DNA from: Embleya scabrispora DSM 41855
GTDB lineage: Bacteria > Actinomycetota > Actinomycetes > Streptomycetales > Streptomycetaceae
DNA length: 55,172 nucleotides
Assembly (NCBI RefSeq): GCF_000372745.1
Contig: NZ_KB889701.1
Span: forward strand, 1-55,172
Reading direction: 5' to 3'
Shown here in pieces: positions 24,547-33,823 of the stretch (position 1 is its first letter; each line of letters starts with the position of its first letter). Made by a program: the position numbers and the translations under genes. The notes under the pieces are model-generated. The model was not told the origin of the DNA and searched no databases. It saw only the letters and a program-made list of their open reading frames with translations.

Positions 24547-26694
24547 GTGTGGGTGAGACAGGGGGCGTCTGCGGTGGCTGTGACCGGGGAGTCCGGGGTC
24601 GGGTGCGCGACGGCCGAGGGGCTGGTTCCCGGAATGCGCGCGCCGGTCGAGGCGTTGCCCGCGATCGTGGACCAACTGCCGCCCGGAGGACCCGACTTCG
24701 TCGGCCGCGCCGACGAACTCGACACCATCTACGGCTGGGTGACCGGACCCGGCGCGGCGATCCCCGCGCAGCTCGCGCCGACCGACCCCGAACACCCGGG
24801 CACCACCCGTACGGTGTGGCTGCCTCGGGATCGGGTGGTCGCGATCACCGGACCGGTGGGCGTGGGTCGCACCGAGTTCGCGGTGCGGCTGGCCCACCGG
24901 CTGGCCCCGCACTTCCCGGACGGCCGACTGTATGCCCGCCTCACCGGGCCGCGCGGCGAGCTGATCCCGCCCGGCGACGTGCTCGAATCGATGTTGTACG
25001 CGCTCGGCACGGTGGCCATACCGTCCGCCCACGAGGAACGCATCAGGCTTTTTCGGCAGCATCTGGACGGGAAACATTTCCTGATCCTGCTGGAGGACGT
25101 GACCGGGACCGCGCAGCTGCGCCCGCTGCTCCCGGAGAGTCCCACCGCGCTGGTGGTGACCACCTCGGTGTCCCCGCTCACCGGGCTCGGCCGGGCCGCG
25201 GCCGTGCGGACCTGCGCGCTGGACATGCTGGACGCGCGCGCCTCGGCCGAACTGCTCGGCAACCTGGCCGGACACACCCGGGTGGCGTGCGATCCGCGCG
25301 CCGCGGACGAGCTGGCCGCACTGTGCGACTTCCACCCGGCCGCGCTACGGATGGCCGGTGCCTGGTTGCGGGCCCGGCCGCGCTACGCGATGGCCGACGT
25401 GGGTCGCCGGTTGCGGGCCGAACGGTTGCGGTTGCACGAGCAGGCCGGCGACGACCTCGCGGTGCGCGCGTGTTTCTCGCTGATCCACCGCGAACTGGTG
25501 CCCTCCGCCGCGCGGCTGCTGCGGCTGCTCGCGCTGGTGCCCGGGCGCGAGTTCGGTGCGGACGCCGCCGCCGCGCTCGCCGACTGCGGGCCCGACGCGG
25601 CCACCCGGTCGCTGATCGAACTGCGCGAGTTGCATCTGCTGGAGCAGGGCTCGGTACCGGGCCGGTTCCGCTTCCACGACCTGGTGCGCGGCTATGTACA
25701 AGAGCGCCTGGACGCGGAGGAGCGGCCGGGCGAGCGACGCAACGCGCGGGTGCGCCTGCTCGACCGGTACGTGCGGCTGGCCCGCTCGGCCGAGCGGATC
25801 ATCGTCGGCGCGGACGGCCCGGATCCGGGTGCCGACGTGCGCTTCGAGTCCGCCGACGAGGCCCGCGCGTGGTTGCGTGACGAGCGGCCGGAGCTGCTGG
25901 CCGCCGCCCGGGTCGCCGCGGCCGCCGGCCTGGACGCGGCCACCCGCCGGCTGGTCTCGGTGCTGACCCGGCTGCTGGACCGCCGCGCGCACTGGAGCGA
26001 CGTGCGCGAGCTGCACGAACTCGCGCTGACCACCGCACGCCGGGCCGGTTCCGGCCGGCAGGAGGCGGTCGCCCTGCTCAACCTGGGCAATCTGCACGTC
26101 GCGCGCCAGGAACTGGAGGAAGCGCTGTCCTGCTACCGCGCGGCCCTGGAGGTCTCCCGCGGACTGGGCGACCCGGCCGGCGAGGGCCGCGCGATGGTCA
26201 ACCTCGGCAACGCCTACGCCGACCTGGGCGACCTGCAGCGCGCCGCGGACTGGTACGACCGCTCGCTGCTGCTGCGTCGCACCATCGGCGACGCGGCCGG
26301 CCAGGCCCGGGTGTTGTCCCACCTGGGCCGGCTGCACGCGCGGATGGGCCGATTCGAACAGTCGATCCGCGACCACCGGGCCGCGCTCGGGGTGCGCCGT
26401 CGGATCGGCGACCCCGCCGACATCGGCCGGGTGCTGACCGACATCGCCGCCGTGCTCGGCGAAGCGGGCCGCGCGCAGGAGGCGCTCGCGGTCTATCGGG
26501 ACGCGCTGGAGGCGTTTCGGGCGGCGGGCGACGAGCGCCTGGAGGCACTCGCCCTGTTGCAGAGCGCCGAACTGGCGCTGGAAGCCGGCGACGTCCGGGA
26601 CGCCCGCTTGCGCCGCCGGCAGGCATTGGCCCTGCTCGTGGACGCGGGCGCGCCCGAAGTCGACGAGGTTCGTCGCTTCCTGGGTGACGAATAG
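24547..26694 (+). CDS. NB-ARC-type NTPase with TPR domain (STAND-like)
   Basis: The product is 715 residues. FVGRADELDTIYGWV is followed by a P-loop VVAITGPVGVGRTEF in which Arg replaces the usual Walker A Lys. HFLILLEDV is the Walker B region, and a winged-helix-like section ends the NTPase part at about 400. The last 220 residues are tetratricopeptide repeats (ALLNLGNLHVARQELEEAL, MVNLGNAYADLGDLQRAADW, VLSHLGRLHARMGRFEQSI). Such STAND proteins act as ligand-gated switches. A homologue occupies this slot in Streptomyces. The GTG at 24547 is tentative; ATG 24634 is the main alternative and would still keep the NTPase. Confidence 0.85.
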   Translation: MWVRQGASAVAVTGESGVGCATAEGLVPGMRAPVEALPAIVDQLPPGGPDFVGRADELDTIYGWVTGPGAAIPAQLAPTDPEHPGTTRTVWLPRDRVVAITGPVGVGRTEFAVRLAHRLAPHFPDGRLYARLTGPRGELIPPGDVLESMLYALGTVAIPSAHEERIRLFRQHLDGKHFLILLEDVTGTAQLRPLLPESPTALVVTTSVSPLTGLGRAAAVRTCALDMLDARASAELLGNLAGHTRVACDPRAADELAALCDFHPAALRMAGAWLRARPRYAMADVGRRLRAERLRLHEQAGDDLAVRACFSLIHRELVPSAARLLRLLALVPGREFGADAAAALADCGPDAATRSLIELRELHLLEQGSVPGRFRFHDLVRGYVQERLDAEERPGERRNARVRLLDRYVRLARSAERIIVGADGPDPGADVRFESADEARAWLRDERPELLAAARVAAAAGLDAATRRLVSVLTRLLDRRAHWSDVRELHELALTTARRAGSGRQEAVALLNLGNLHVARQELEEALSCYRAALEVSRGLGDPAGEGRAMVNLGNAYADLGDLQRAADWYDRSLLLRRTIGDAAGQARVLSHLGRLHARMGRFEQSIRDHRAALGVRRRIGDPADIGRVLTDIAAVLGEAGRAQEALAVYRDALEAFRAAGDERLEALALLQSAELALEAGDVRDARLRRRQALALLVDAGAPEVDEVRRFLGDE

Positions 26695-26785
26695 CGGCCC
26701 TGCGGGTACTCGCTCTCGTCCATCTTTCCCGGGCGCAACCTACGAAATAGACAAGCGGTCGACCCCTCACTGCCACTTTGTAAGG

Positions 26786-26814
26786 TTGGCGGGGCGTTCC
26801 AACCGCACTAAGCT
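26786..26814 (+). promoter_or_regulatory. Candidate ald promoter
   Basis: TTGGCG (26786-26791) and TAAGCT (26809-26814) have a 17-base spacing, about 80 bases before the ald start. GTTCC (26796-26800) and GGAAC (26816-26820) form an inverted repeat over the -10, a possible operator. Confidence 0.45.
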
Positions 26815-26895
26815 AGGAACACCACGAGGTTCGGCGTGCATTCGCATGCCCGGGCTCGCTGGTGCCCAACCCTCTGTCGACAGGACTTGATAGCC

Positions 26896-28011
26896 GTGAA
26901 GGTCGGTATCCCCCGCGAGGTCAAGAACCACGAGTACCGCGTGGCGATCACGCCCGCCGGCGTGCACGAGCTCGTGCGCAACGGTCACGAGGTCTACATC
27001 GAGCACGACGCGGGCGTCGGCTCCTCCATCCCGAACGAGGAGTATGTGGCCGCGGGGGCGACCATTCTCCCCACAGCGGACGACGTCTGGGCGACCGGCG
27101 ACCTGATCCTCAAGGTCAAGGAGCCGATCGCGTCGGAGTTCGGGCGGCTGCGCAAGGACCAGACGCTCTTCACCTACCTGCACCTCGCCGCAGGTAAGGA
27201 GTGCACCGAGGCCCTGCTCAACGCCGGCACCACGTCCATCGCGTACGAGACGGTGCAGCTGCCCAACGGCGCGCTGCCGCTGCTCGCCCCGATGTCCGAG
27301 GTGGCCGGTCGGCTCGCGCCGCAGGTCGGCTCGTACCACCTGATGGCGCAGGGCGGCGGTCGCGGCACCCTGATGGGTGGCGTCTCCGGTGTCTACGCCG
27401 CGAAGGTCGTCGTGATCGGCGCCGGTGTCTCGGGCATGAACGCGGCGGCGATCGCCCTGGGCATGCAGGCCGAGGTGCTCCTGCTGGACCGCAACATCCA
27501 GGCGCTGCGCGACGCGGACCGGATCTACCAGGGCCACCTGCAGACCGTCGCCTCGAACACGTACGAGATCGAGAAGGCCGTGCTGGACGCGGACCTGGTC
27601 ATCGGCGCGGTGCTGATCCCGGGCGCCAAGGCCCCGAAGCTGATCACCAACGAGCTGGTGTCGCGGATGAAGCCGGGCTCCGTGCTCGTCGACATCGCGA
27701 TCGACCAGGGCGGCTGCTTCGAGGACTCGCACGCCACGACGCACGACGACCCGGTGTACAAGGTGCACAACTCGATCTTCTACTGCGTCGCGAACATGCC
27801 GGGCGCGGTCCCGCACACCTCGACCTACGCGCTCACCAACGCGACGCTGCCGTACATCGTGCAGCTCGCGAACCGTGGCTGGCGCGACGCGGCGAAGGCG
27901 GACCGGGCACTTGCCCTCGGCCTGTCGACGCACGAGGGTCGGCTCACGAACGCCGCGGTCGGCGAGGCGCTCGGCCTGCCGGCTGTGTCGTTGGAAGACG
28001 TGCTGGGTTAG
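26896..28011 (+). CDS. ald: L-alanine dehydrogenase
   Basis: The product is 371 residues, the standard family length. The N-terminus [20 protein letters not shown], the substrate-binding FTYLHLAAG with its catalytic His, the NAD-binding [20 protein letters not shown] and the [11 protein letters not shown] segment with the catalytic Asp are all intact. It interconverts L-alanine with pyruvate and ammonia using NAD. GTG 26896 follows AGGA with 10-base spacing. It stands alone between two promoters, with two hairpins after it. Confidence 0.97.
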   Translation: MKVGIPREVKNHEYRVAITPAGVHELVRNGHEVYIEHDAGVGSSIPNEEYVAAGATILPTADDVWATGDLILKVKEPIASEFGRLRKDQTLFTYLHLAAGKECTEALLNAGTTSIAYETVQLPNGALPLLAPMSEVAGRLAPQVGSYHLMAQGGGRGTLMGGVSGVYAAKVVVIGAGVSGMNAAAIALGMQAEVLLLDRNIQALRDADRIYQGHLQTVASNTYEIEKAVLDADLVIGAVLIPGAKAPKLITNELVSRMKPGSVLVDIAIDQGGCFEDSHATTHDDPVYKVHNSIFYCVANMPGAVPHTSTYALTNATLPYIVQLANRGWRDAAKADRALALGLSTHEGRLTNAAVGEALGLPAVSLEDVLG

Positions 28012-28027
28012 GACCGGCCATTGGCCA

Positions 28028-28067
28028 CAAGCGCCGGCCGGGCCGGGTTTTGCTCGGCCGGTGCTTG
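28028..28067 (+). terminator. Hairpin terminator after ald
   Basis: CAAGCGCCGGCCG (28028-28040) pairs with CGGCCGGTGCTTG (28055-28067) with one mismatch, starting 17 bases after the ald stop. The word CAAGCGCCGGCCGGG recurs at about 28090, as often seen between streptomycete genes. Confidence 0.8.
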
Positions 28068-28174
28068 AGGGCTGCGGATCGGTCGGCCTCAAGCGCCGGC
28101 CGGGGCGGATTGCCTCGGGCCGGATTGGTTGGTTCGGTGCGGGGACAAAGGTGACCCCGGGCCGAAGACGGCCG

Positions 28175-28212
28175 CATGCCGTACACCCCCAATGACGTGG
28201 GTGTGCGGCATG
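28175..28212 (+). terminator. Second hairpin downstream of ald
   Basis: CATGCCGTACACCC (28175-28188) pairs with GGGTGTGCGGCATG (28199-28212) with one G-T wobble and a 10-base loop, followed by a T-containing tail. It is a likely back-up terminator protecting the parA region. Confidence 0.75.
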
Positions 28213-28396
28213 TGGTGTTTTGGGGCCGGAACGGGGTCGTGGACGCGGTGGTCGGGGCCTGTCCGGCTCGGGTGACGGGTGAGCGCGGGGTGGCGCGGAA
28301 CACGTTGCTCGCCATCGGCGGGATCCGCGACGTTACCCCTCTTGTCCGGATGCGCGCGGGGTGTGTCCGGGCGCACCCGTCCTGGAGGCGCTCGAC

Positions 28397-28706
28397 GTGT
28401 ATCCGGTGCGGGCCCGCCCCGAACTCGCCGCCGCCGGGCGCGGCGGCACCGCCGTCCACCTCAACGCGCGAGGCCGCGGATCGTCACGGCGGAGCGGCTG
28501 CGCGGGCGCCGCCGCCGGACCCCATCTCCCCGCGTACGCTGCGGCGTTCGTTCGCCACGCATTTGCTCGACAGTGGGGCCGATGTCCGGGTCGTCCAGGA
28601 ACTCCTGGGTCATTCCTCGGTGTCCACGACCCGGGTCTACGGGCGCGAAACCTTCGACGGGCCCCGTCATGTGTACGCAGGATCCCACCCTCGGGCGCTT
28701 GACTAG
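28397..28706 (+). pseudogene. xerD: Decayed xerD tyrosine recombinase (C-terminal relic)
   Basis: Two frames carry XerD text. The first, about 28397-28498, reads [17 protein letters not shown] then [11 protein letters not shown]. The second, about 28528-28706, reads [38 protein letters not shown] and ends with [12 protein letters not shown]. They are in different frames, so at least one frameshift separates them. The box II motif LRHSF has become LRRSF, losing the conserved His, although the final catalytic Tyr remains. The first 200 or so residues are absent. Functional xerD, from memory, lies between the ald and parA genes in streptomycetes. Confidence 0.85.
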
Positions 28707-28742
28707 ATCGCCTCACATGTTGCATGCGTCGGGCGGTTCGCC

Positions 28743-28772
28743 TTGCTGCGACCGTCCGCAACGCCATAGAGT
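28743..28772 (+). promoter_or_regulatory. Candidate parA operon promoter
   Basis: TTGCTG (28743-28748) and TAGAGT (28767-28772) are separated by 18 bases, about 70 bases before the parA start and just past the xerD relic. Confidence 0.45.
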
Positions 28773-28844
28773 CGCGATCCGTCGGCAAGGATTCAGGCTG
28801 ACGAAGCAAGAAATGACCTGGTCGGCAAGGAGGTAAGACGACTT

Positions 28845-30026
28845 GTGAACGAGTCGACATTTGCTCCCGGGGGTGCCCAGCCAGGGGCGGCGCCGGGCCG
28901 TGCAGCGCCGACTACCTCTTCCTACGGGCCCGCCGACGGCCCGCAGGACCAGCAGGGGACGCGCACGGACAGCGCCGTTCAGGCGGGCCAGACTGCCCAG
29001 GCCGGGCAAGACGGGCTCGATGGTCCGGACGCGCACGAGTACGCCTACGACATGTACTACTACGACGACGAGTTGCGCTACGCCGAGGAACTGCGTGGCG
29101 GACCGTTCGACCCCGACGCGGACTACGAACCGGATCCGGAGTACGCCGCGACTCTCGCCCCCGACGCCGCCACGCAGCGGCGCGAGCGGGTCGGTCCCAC
29201 CGGCCGCGCCCTTCCGTACTTCCCGATTCCGGCGCCCGTGAGCGAACACGGCCCGGCGAAGATCATCGCGATGTGCAACCAGAAGGGCGGCGTCGGCAAG
29301 ACCACGTCGACCATCAACCTGGGTGCCGCGCTGGCCGAATACGGTCGACGAGTGCTGCTCGTGGACTTCGACCCCCAGGGCGCGCTGTCGGTGGGCCTGG
29401 GCGTCAACCCCATGGAACTCGAACTCACCGTCTACAACCTGCTGATGGAGAGTCACCTCAGCGCGGACGACGTCCTGCTGAAGACGATCATCCCCGGCAT
29501 GGATCTGTTGCCCAGCAACATCGACTTGTCGGCGGCGGAGGTGCAACTGGTCACCGAGGTGGCTCGTGAGACCACGCTCTCGCGCGCGATCCGGCCGCTG
29601 GTCAACGACTACGACTACATCATCATCGACTGCCAGCCCTCGCTCGGTCTGCTCACGGTCAACGCGCTCACCGCGGCGAACAGCGTCATCGTGCCGCTGG
29701 AGTGCGAGTTCTTCGCACTGCGCGGGGTCGCGCTGCTCACCGAGACGATCGAGAAGGTGCACGAGCGGCTGAACCCCGACCTCGTGCTCGACGGCATCCT
29801 GGCGACGATGTACGACGTGCGCACCGTGCACGGCCGGGAGGTACTGGCCCGCGTCACCGAGGCGTTCGGCGACCAGGTCTTCCACACCGTGATCGGACGC
29901 ACCGTCAGGTTCCCCGAGACCACCGTCGCGGGCGAACCGATCACCACCTACGCCTCCAACTCGGTGGGCGCAGCCGCCTATCGCCAACTGGCCAGGGAGG
30001 TGCTCGCCCGGTGTCGCGCCGAGTGA
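28845..30026 (+). CDS. ParA-family ATPase
   Basis: The product is 393 residues. Residues 1-135 form an unusual extension rich in Gly, Ala, Gln and Asp with a tyrosine cluster (YAYDMYYYDDELRYAEEL). The deviant Walker A CNQKGGVGKTT has K147 and K152, followed by VLLVDFDPQGAL (switch I) and IIIDCQPSLG (Walker B). It is a dimerising ATPase of the chromosome-partition type, but the second ParA gene that pairs with SMC-ScpAB genes rather than the oriC parAB. AAGGAGGT precedes GTG 28845. The next gene starts inside its last codons. Confidence 0.93.
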   Translation: MNESTFAPGGAQPGAAPGRAAPTTSSYGPADGPQDQQGTRTDSAVQAGQTAQAGQDGLDGPDAHEYAYDMYYYDDELRYAEELRGGPFDPDADYEPDPEYAATLAPDAATQRRERVGPTGRALPYFPIPAPVSEHGPAKIIAMCNQKGGVGKTTSTINLGAALAEYGRRVLLVDFDPQGALSVGLGVNPMELELTVYNLLMESHLSADDVLLKTIIPGMDLLPSNIDLSAAEVQLVTEVARETTLSRAIRPLVNDYDYIIIDCQPSLGLLTVNALTAANSVIVPLECEFFALRGVALLTETIEKVHERLNPDLVLDGILATMYDVRTVHGREVLARVTEAFGDQVFHTVIGRTVRFPETTVAGEPITTYASNSVGAAAYRQLAREVLARCRAE

Positions 30027-30574
30027 GTCTCCCGGGTGCCGACGAGCTGTTCCGGACCACCGGTGGTGCCATGCTGCGGCAACAGCAGCAGAGCGCCGGC
30101 GGGGATTCGGGAGAGTCGCGCGGCACCGTACCCGCGCAGGTTCCGCCGGTCGGAGCAGGCTCCGAGGGCACCGAACGACACGAGTCGTCCGGTCCGGACG
30201 GCGGCCCCGGCGAGGCCGAACAGCACGCCGTGCAACATCCCGTGCCCGGCCGCCGCGAGGCGCCCACGCCGTCGGGAGCGTCCTCGATGTCCGCCGCCGC
30301 AGCGGGCGTCGACCCGAACGCGCGCCCGGCCCACCGCCGCACACGTGCGCAGCGCCGCCCGAGCGGGCGCGAGCGACACGACGAGAAGATCACGGTCTAC
30401 GTGTCCGCCGAGGAACTGATGGACCTCGAACACGCGCGCCTGAGCCTGCGCGGCGACTACGGCCTGGCCGTGGACCGCGGTCGGATAGTGCGTGAAGCGG
30501 TCGCGGTGGTCCTGGCCGACCTGGAGGCGCGCGGCGAGGCGAGCATTCTCGTCCGTCGACTGCGTGGCTCTTAA
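30011..30574 (+). CDS. Ribbon-helix-helix-like partner of the ParA protein
   Basis: The product is about 187 residues. A disordered first 110 residues (Gly, Ser, Pro, Glu rich) lead to a conserved C-terminal section, HDEKITVYVSAEELMDLEHA then VDRGRIVREAVAVVLADLEARGEASILVRRL, that looks like a ribbon-helix-helix DNA-binding domain. GTG 30011 overlaps the parA end by 16 bases. The arrangement parA, RHH protein, scpA is shared by streptomycetes, so it probably acts as the DNA-binding partner of this ParA. Confidence 0.8.
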   Translation: MSRRVSLPGADELFRTTGGAMLRQQQQSAGGDSGESRGTVPAQVPPVGAGSEGTERHESSGPDGGPGEAEQHAVQHPVPGRREAPTPSGASSMSAAAAGVDPNARPAHRRTRAQRRPSGRERHDEKITVYVSAEELMDLEHARLSLRGDYGLAVDRGRIVREAVAVVLADLEARGEASILVRRLRGS

Positions 30575-30718
30575 GCGACATTCGAGCGAACCCGGCCGCG
30601 GCGCCGGCTTCGCGAAGTCTCGACGGACCCGCCGGTCCCCTGAGTGGCCCAATTCGGACCACCGCCCGGCGGGTCCGTGCCGTTTCCCGCAGTCGCGGCC
30701 CGCACCATTGAGCGCACC

Positions 30719-31702
30719 ATGTCCAACAGCAACGGTCCCGCCCCCAGCCGACGCGCGCTCGGGCGCGGCCCGGGTCGGCCCGCCGCCCCCCAGGGGCCGG
30801 CCGCGTCGGGCGTGCAGGCGGTGCCGGAGACCGTGTCGCAGCCCGGCCCGCCCGCCGTACCCGCTCCCGCCCCGGGGCTCCCGGCGGACGACGGCACCGG
30901 CTTCCGGGTCAACCTGGCCAACTTCGAGGGTCCGTTCGACCTGCTCCTGGGCCTGATCGCCAAGCACAAGATGGACGTCACCGAGGTCGCGCTCTCCCGG
31001 GTCACCGACGAGTTCATCGCCTGGATCCGGGCCCGGGGCGCGGACTGGGATCTGGGCCAGGCCACCGAGTTCCTGCTGATCGCGGCGACCCTGCTCGACC
31101 TGAAGACGGCCCGGCTGTTGCCGGCCGCCGAGGTCGAGGACGAGGAGGACCTGGCCCTGCTGGAGGCCCGGGACATCCTGTTCGCGCGGCTGCTCCAGTA
31201 CCGGGCGTACAAGCAGATCGCGGGCATCCTGGAGGAGCGCTGGGCCCGGGAGTCGCGCCGCCATCCGCGCGAGGTGGCGTTGGAGCCGCGCTACCGGGAC
31301 CTGCTGCCCGAGGTGGTGATCACCACGTCGCTGGAGCGATTCGCCCGGCTGGCGGCCAAGGCGATGACCCCCAAGGCACCGCGGATCGTGTCGATCGACC
31401 ACATCCACGTGCAGCGGGTGAGCGTGCGCGAGCAGGCGGCGATAGTGGTCGAGCGGTTGCGGCGCACCGGCAGCGCGACCTTCGCCGAGTTGGCCGAGGA
31501 CGCGCCGGACACGCTGCACGTGGTCGCCCGCTTCCTGGTGCTGCTCGAACTCTTTCGCGAGTTGGCGGTGGGGTTCGACCAGGTCGAGGCGTTGGGCGAG
31601 CTGACCGTGCGATGGACGGCCGGGACGGACGAGGACGTGGTGGTCGGCGACGGGTTCGACGAGTTCGACACGGTGGTGCGCGAGGGCGAGGAGGACGCGT
31701 GA
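30719..31702 (+). CDS. scpA: Segregation and condensation protein A
   Basis: The product is about 327 residues. A Pro-rich N-terminal 60 residues precedes the conserved VNLANFEGPFDLLLGLIAKHKMDVTEVALSRVTDEF. The middle is EFLLIAATLLDLKTARLLP and a C-terminal winged helix follows. As a kleisin it bridges the two heads of SMC and recruits ScpB. ATG 30719 was preferred over a GTG at 30644; neither has a strong ribosome site. The stop overlaps the scpB start. Confidence 0.95.
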   Translation: MSNSNGPAPSRRALGRGPGRPAAPQGPAASGVQAVPETVSQPGPPAVPAPAPGLPADDGTGFRVNLANFEGPFDLLLGLIAKHKMDVTEVALSRVTDEFIAWIRARGADWDLGQATEFLLIAATLLDLKTARLLPAAEVEDEEDLALLEARDILFARLLQYRAYKQIAGILEERWARESRRHPREVALEPRYRDLLPEVVITTSLERFARLAAKAMTPKAPRIVSIDHIHVQRVSVREQAAIVVERLRRTGSATFAELAEDAPDTLHVVARFLVLLELFRELAVGFDQVEALGELTVRWTAGTDEDVVVGDGFDEFDTVVREGEEDA

Positions 31703-32529
31703 GCGACGACGAGGGATTTCGGCTCGAGCCGGGCGGCGAGATCGCGTCGGAGCCGGCGGCCGATGCCGCCGCGGTGTCGCGGCCCGAGCGGCCGACCCCC
31801 GCCGAGGCCGCCGTGCCCGCCGCGCGGGTCGCCCGGGGCAAGACCCCGCCGCCCGCCCTGCCGGTGTCGGACAGTCCGCTCCCGGCGGCCCTGGAGGCCA
31901 TTTTGATGGTGGTCCAGGAACCGGTCTCCGAACACCTGCTCGCCGAGGTGCTCGACCACCCGCTCGCCGACGTGCTGGCCACGCTGCGCACGCTGTCGCT
32001 GGAGTACACCGCCCAGGGCCGCGGCTTCGACCTGCGCGAGGTGGCCGGCGGCTGGCGGTTCTACAGTCGTCCCGAGCACGCCGCCGCGGTCGAGCGCTTC
32101 GTCCTGGACGGGCAGCAGTCCAAGCTGACCCAGGCCGCCCTGGAGACGCTCGCCGTGGTCGCCTACCGCCAGCCGGTCAGCCGCGGCCGGATCTCCTCGG
32201 TGCGCGGGGTCAACTGCGACGGCGTGATGCGTACCCTCCTGGCGCGTGGCCTGGTGGAGGAATACGGCATCGAATACGAGACCCAGGCCACCCTCTACCG
32301 CACCACCGAGTTCTTCCTGGAGCGGATGGGCCTGCGCTCGCTGGACGAGTTGCCGGAATTGGCCCCTTTCCTGCCCGAGATCGAGGCGCTGGAGGCGGAG
32401 AGCGGGGGGGCTTGGGACGGCTTCCCGCACCGCGCGGCGTCCCCGGTTGCGCGGAGCGGGGATACTGGGAGGGATACCGGGGCGGTGCACGCCGACCTCG
32501 ACGACGGCGAGACGACTACGGAAGTTTGA
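31699..32529 (+). CDS. scpB: Segregation and condensation protein B
   Basis: The product is about 276 residues. Two winged-helix domains follow a polar N-terminus: LPAALEAILMVVQEPVSEHLLAEVL, then AALETLAVVAYRQPVSRGRISSVRGVN and LVEEYGIEYETQATLYRTTEFFLERMGL. It forms a dimer on ScpA within the SMC complex. GTG 31699 overlaps the scpA stop (GTGA) with GAGGAGGA upstream. Confidence 0.95.
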   Translation: MSDDEGFRLEPGGEIASEPAADAAAVSRPERPTPAEAAVPAARVARGKTPPPALPVSDSPLPAALEAILMVVQEPVSEHLLAEVLDHPLADVLATLRTLSLEYTAQGRGFDLREVAGGWRFYSRPEHAAAVERFVLDGQQSKLTQAALETLAVVAYRQPVSRGRISSVRGVNCDGVMRTLLARGLVEEYGIEYETQATLYRTTEFFLERMGLRSLDELPELAPFLPEIEALEAESGGAWDGFPHRAASPVARSGDTGRDTGAVHADLDDGETTTEV

Positions 32530-33515
32530 TGGCACCCACCAACAGGCAAGGCTCCGGCGGCAACGACCGAGGCAACGAACGCTCGGTGAACAAGCGCGGG
32601 GGCACCGGGCGCGGCAGCAACACTCCGCAGCCCCGCCGGGTCGCCGACGACAATCGTCGAGGCGGCGCGGGTGGGCAGCCGAAGTCGGGCGCGGCGGGTG
32701 GCAAGGATCGCCGCCCGTCGGCGAGCACCGGTCGCCCGGACCGTCGCCCCACCACGATGCGCTCCACCGAGCGCAACGAGCGTGAGAAGCAGGAGGGCGT
32801 TCGCCTGCAGAAGGTGATGGCGGACGCGGGCATCGGCAGCCGTCGGCACTGCGAGAACCTGATCGAGGCGGGCCGGGTCCAGGTCAACGACGAGCGGGTC
32901 ACCGAGCAGGGCAAGCGGGTCGACCCGGACACGGTGGAGATCAAGGTCGACGGGATGCGCATCCCGACTCGTCCGGCGGAGACCTACATCGCGTTCAACA
33001 AGCCGACCGGCGTGGTGTCCACCATGTTCGACCCGGACGGCCGGTTCACCATCGCCGACTACATCACCGAGTTCGAGCAGCGCCTGTTCCATGTCGGCCG
33101 GTTGGACACCGAGACCGAGGGCCTGATCCTGCTCACCAACCACGGCGAGCTGTCCAACCGACTGACCCACCCTCGGTACGAGGTGCGCAAGACCTACCTC
33201 GCCTCGATCCAGGGCCCGATCCCGCGCGACCTGGGCAAGAAGCTCAAGGCCGGGGTCGAACTGGAGGACGGCGTCGCGCGTGCCGACAGCTTCCGGATCG
33301 TGGACAGCGTCGGGAACAACTTCCTCGTCGAGGTGGTGCTGCACGAGGGCCGCAAGCACATCGTCCGGCGGATGCTGGCCGAGTTGGGCTTCCCGGTCGA
33401 GCGACTGGTGCGCACGCAGTTCGGTCCGATCCAGCTGGGCGACCAGAAGCCGGGCCGCACCCGCAGGTTGTCCAACGAGGAGATCGGCCTGCTGTTCCGC
33501 CAGGTCGATCTGTAG
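32529..33515 (+). CDS. rluB: RluB-type 23S rRNA pseudouridine synthase
   Basis: The product is about 328 residues. A basic, Gly/Arg-rich N-terminal tail of about 95 residues precedes an S4 domain (VRLQKVMADAGIGSRRHCENLIEAGRVQVN). The catalytic domain with Asp in VGRLDTETEGLILLTN follows. It isomerises a uridine in 23S rRNA. The ATG at 32529 shares its first base with the scpB stop. It closes the scp operon and is followed by a very strong terminator. Confidence 0.94.
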   Translation: MAPTNRQGSGGNDRGNERSVNKRGGTGRGSNTPQPRRVADDNRRGGAGGQPKSGAAGGKDRRPSASTGRPDRRPTTMRSTERNEREKQEGVRLQKVMADAGIGSRRHCENLIEAGRVQVNDERVTEQGKRVDPDTVEIKVDGMRIPTRPAETYIAFNKPTGVVSTMFDPDGRFTIADYITEFEQRLFHVGRLDTETEGLILLTNHGELSNRLTHPRYEVRKTYLASIQGPIPRDLGKKLKAGVELEDGVARADSFRIVDSVGNNFLVEVVLHEGRKHIVRRMLAELGFPVERLVRTQFGPIQLGDQKPGRTRRLSNEEIGLLFRQVDL

Positions 33516-33823
33516 TCGCCGGCGCGGCGTCTCGGCAACGGCAGCCAACTGCCCCGACGGCCGCAGCGGTTCCACTTCCGAGTGGAACCGCTGCGGCCGT
33601 TGTTCGTATCTGGCCGATTCGGTTCCGCCACACTGCCCGATGGTGCATCGTGGAAGCCCGCACGGGGGTGCACGGGCATTGGCTGATAACGGTTCGGAAC
33701 CGAGCGTGTGCCAGTGATCGCGAACGGTGCCCGTAACCCCCCACGTTGCTGCTAGAAACGTTGCCGAATACCCGAGGTGTGCCTCGCGCCCGCGGGGCCG
33801 ACAGCAGGGGGGACGCCACTTTG
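33516..33823 (+). other. Leader region of the seven-gene vWA/tubulin-like system
   Basis: About 308 bp between rluB and the vWA gene. It holds the rluB terminator (33557-33600) and a perfect 13-base palindrome CGGTTC-G-GAACCG at 33690-33702, a possible operator. A weak promoter candidate, TTGCTG (33746-33751), 17 bases, TACCCG (33769-33774), would place the start of transcription about 40 bases before the vWA start. Confidence 0.4.
33557..33600 (+). terminator. Very strong hairpin terminator after rluB
   Basis: A perfect 20-bp stem (33557-33576 with 33581-33600) closes on a 4-base loop, followed by TGTTCG. It ends the parA-scp-rluB transcript and insulates the system that follows. Confidence 0.95.

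Noticed and set aside
28700-28844. Possible parS-like site before parA
   Set aside because: The palindromic-looking CATGTTGCATG does not match the TGTTTCACGTGAAACA consensus.
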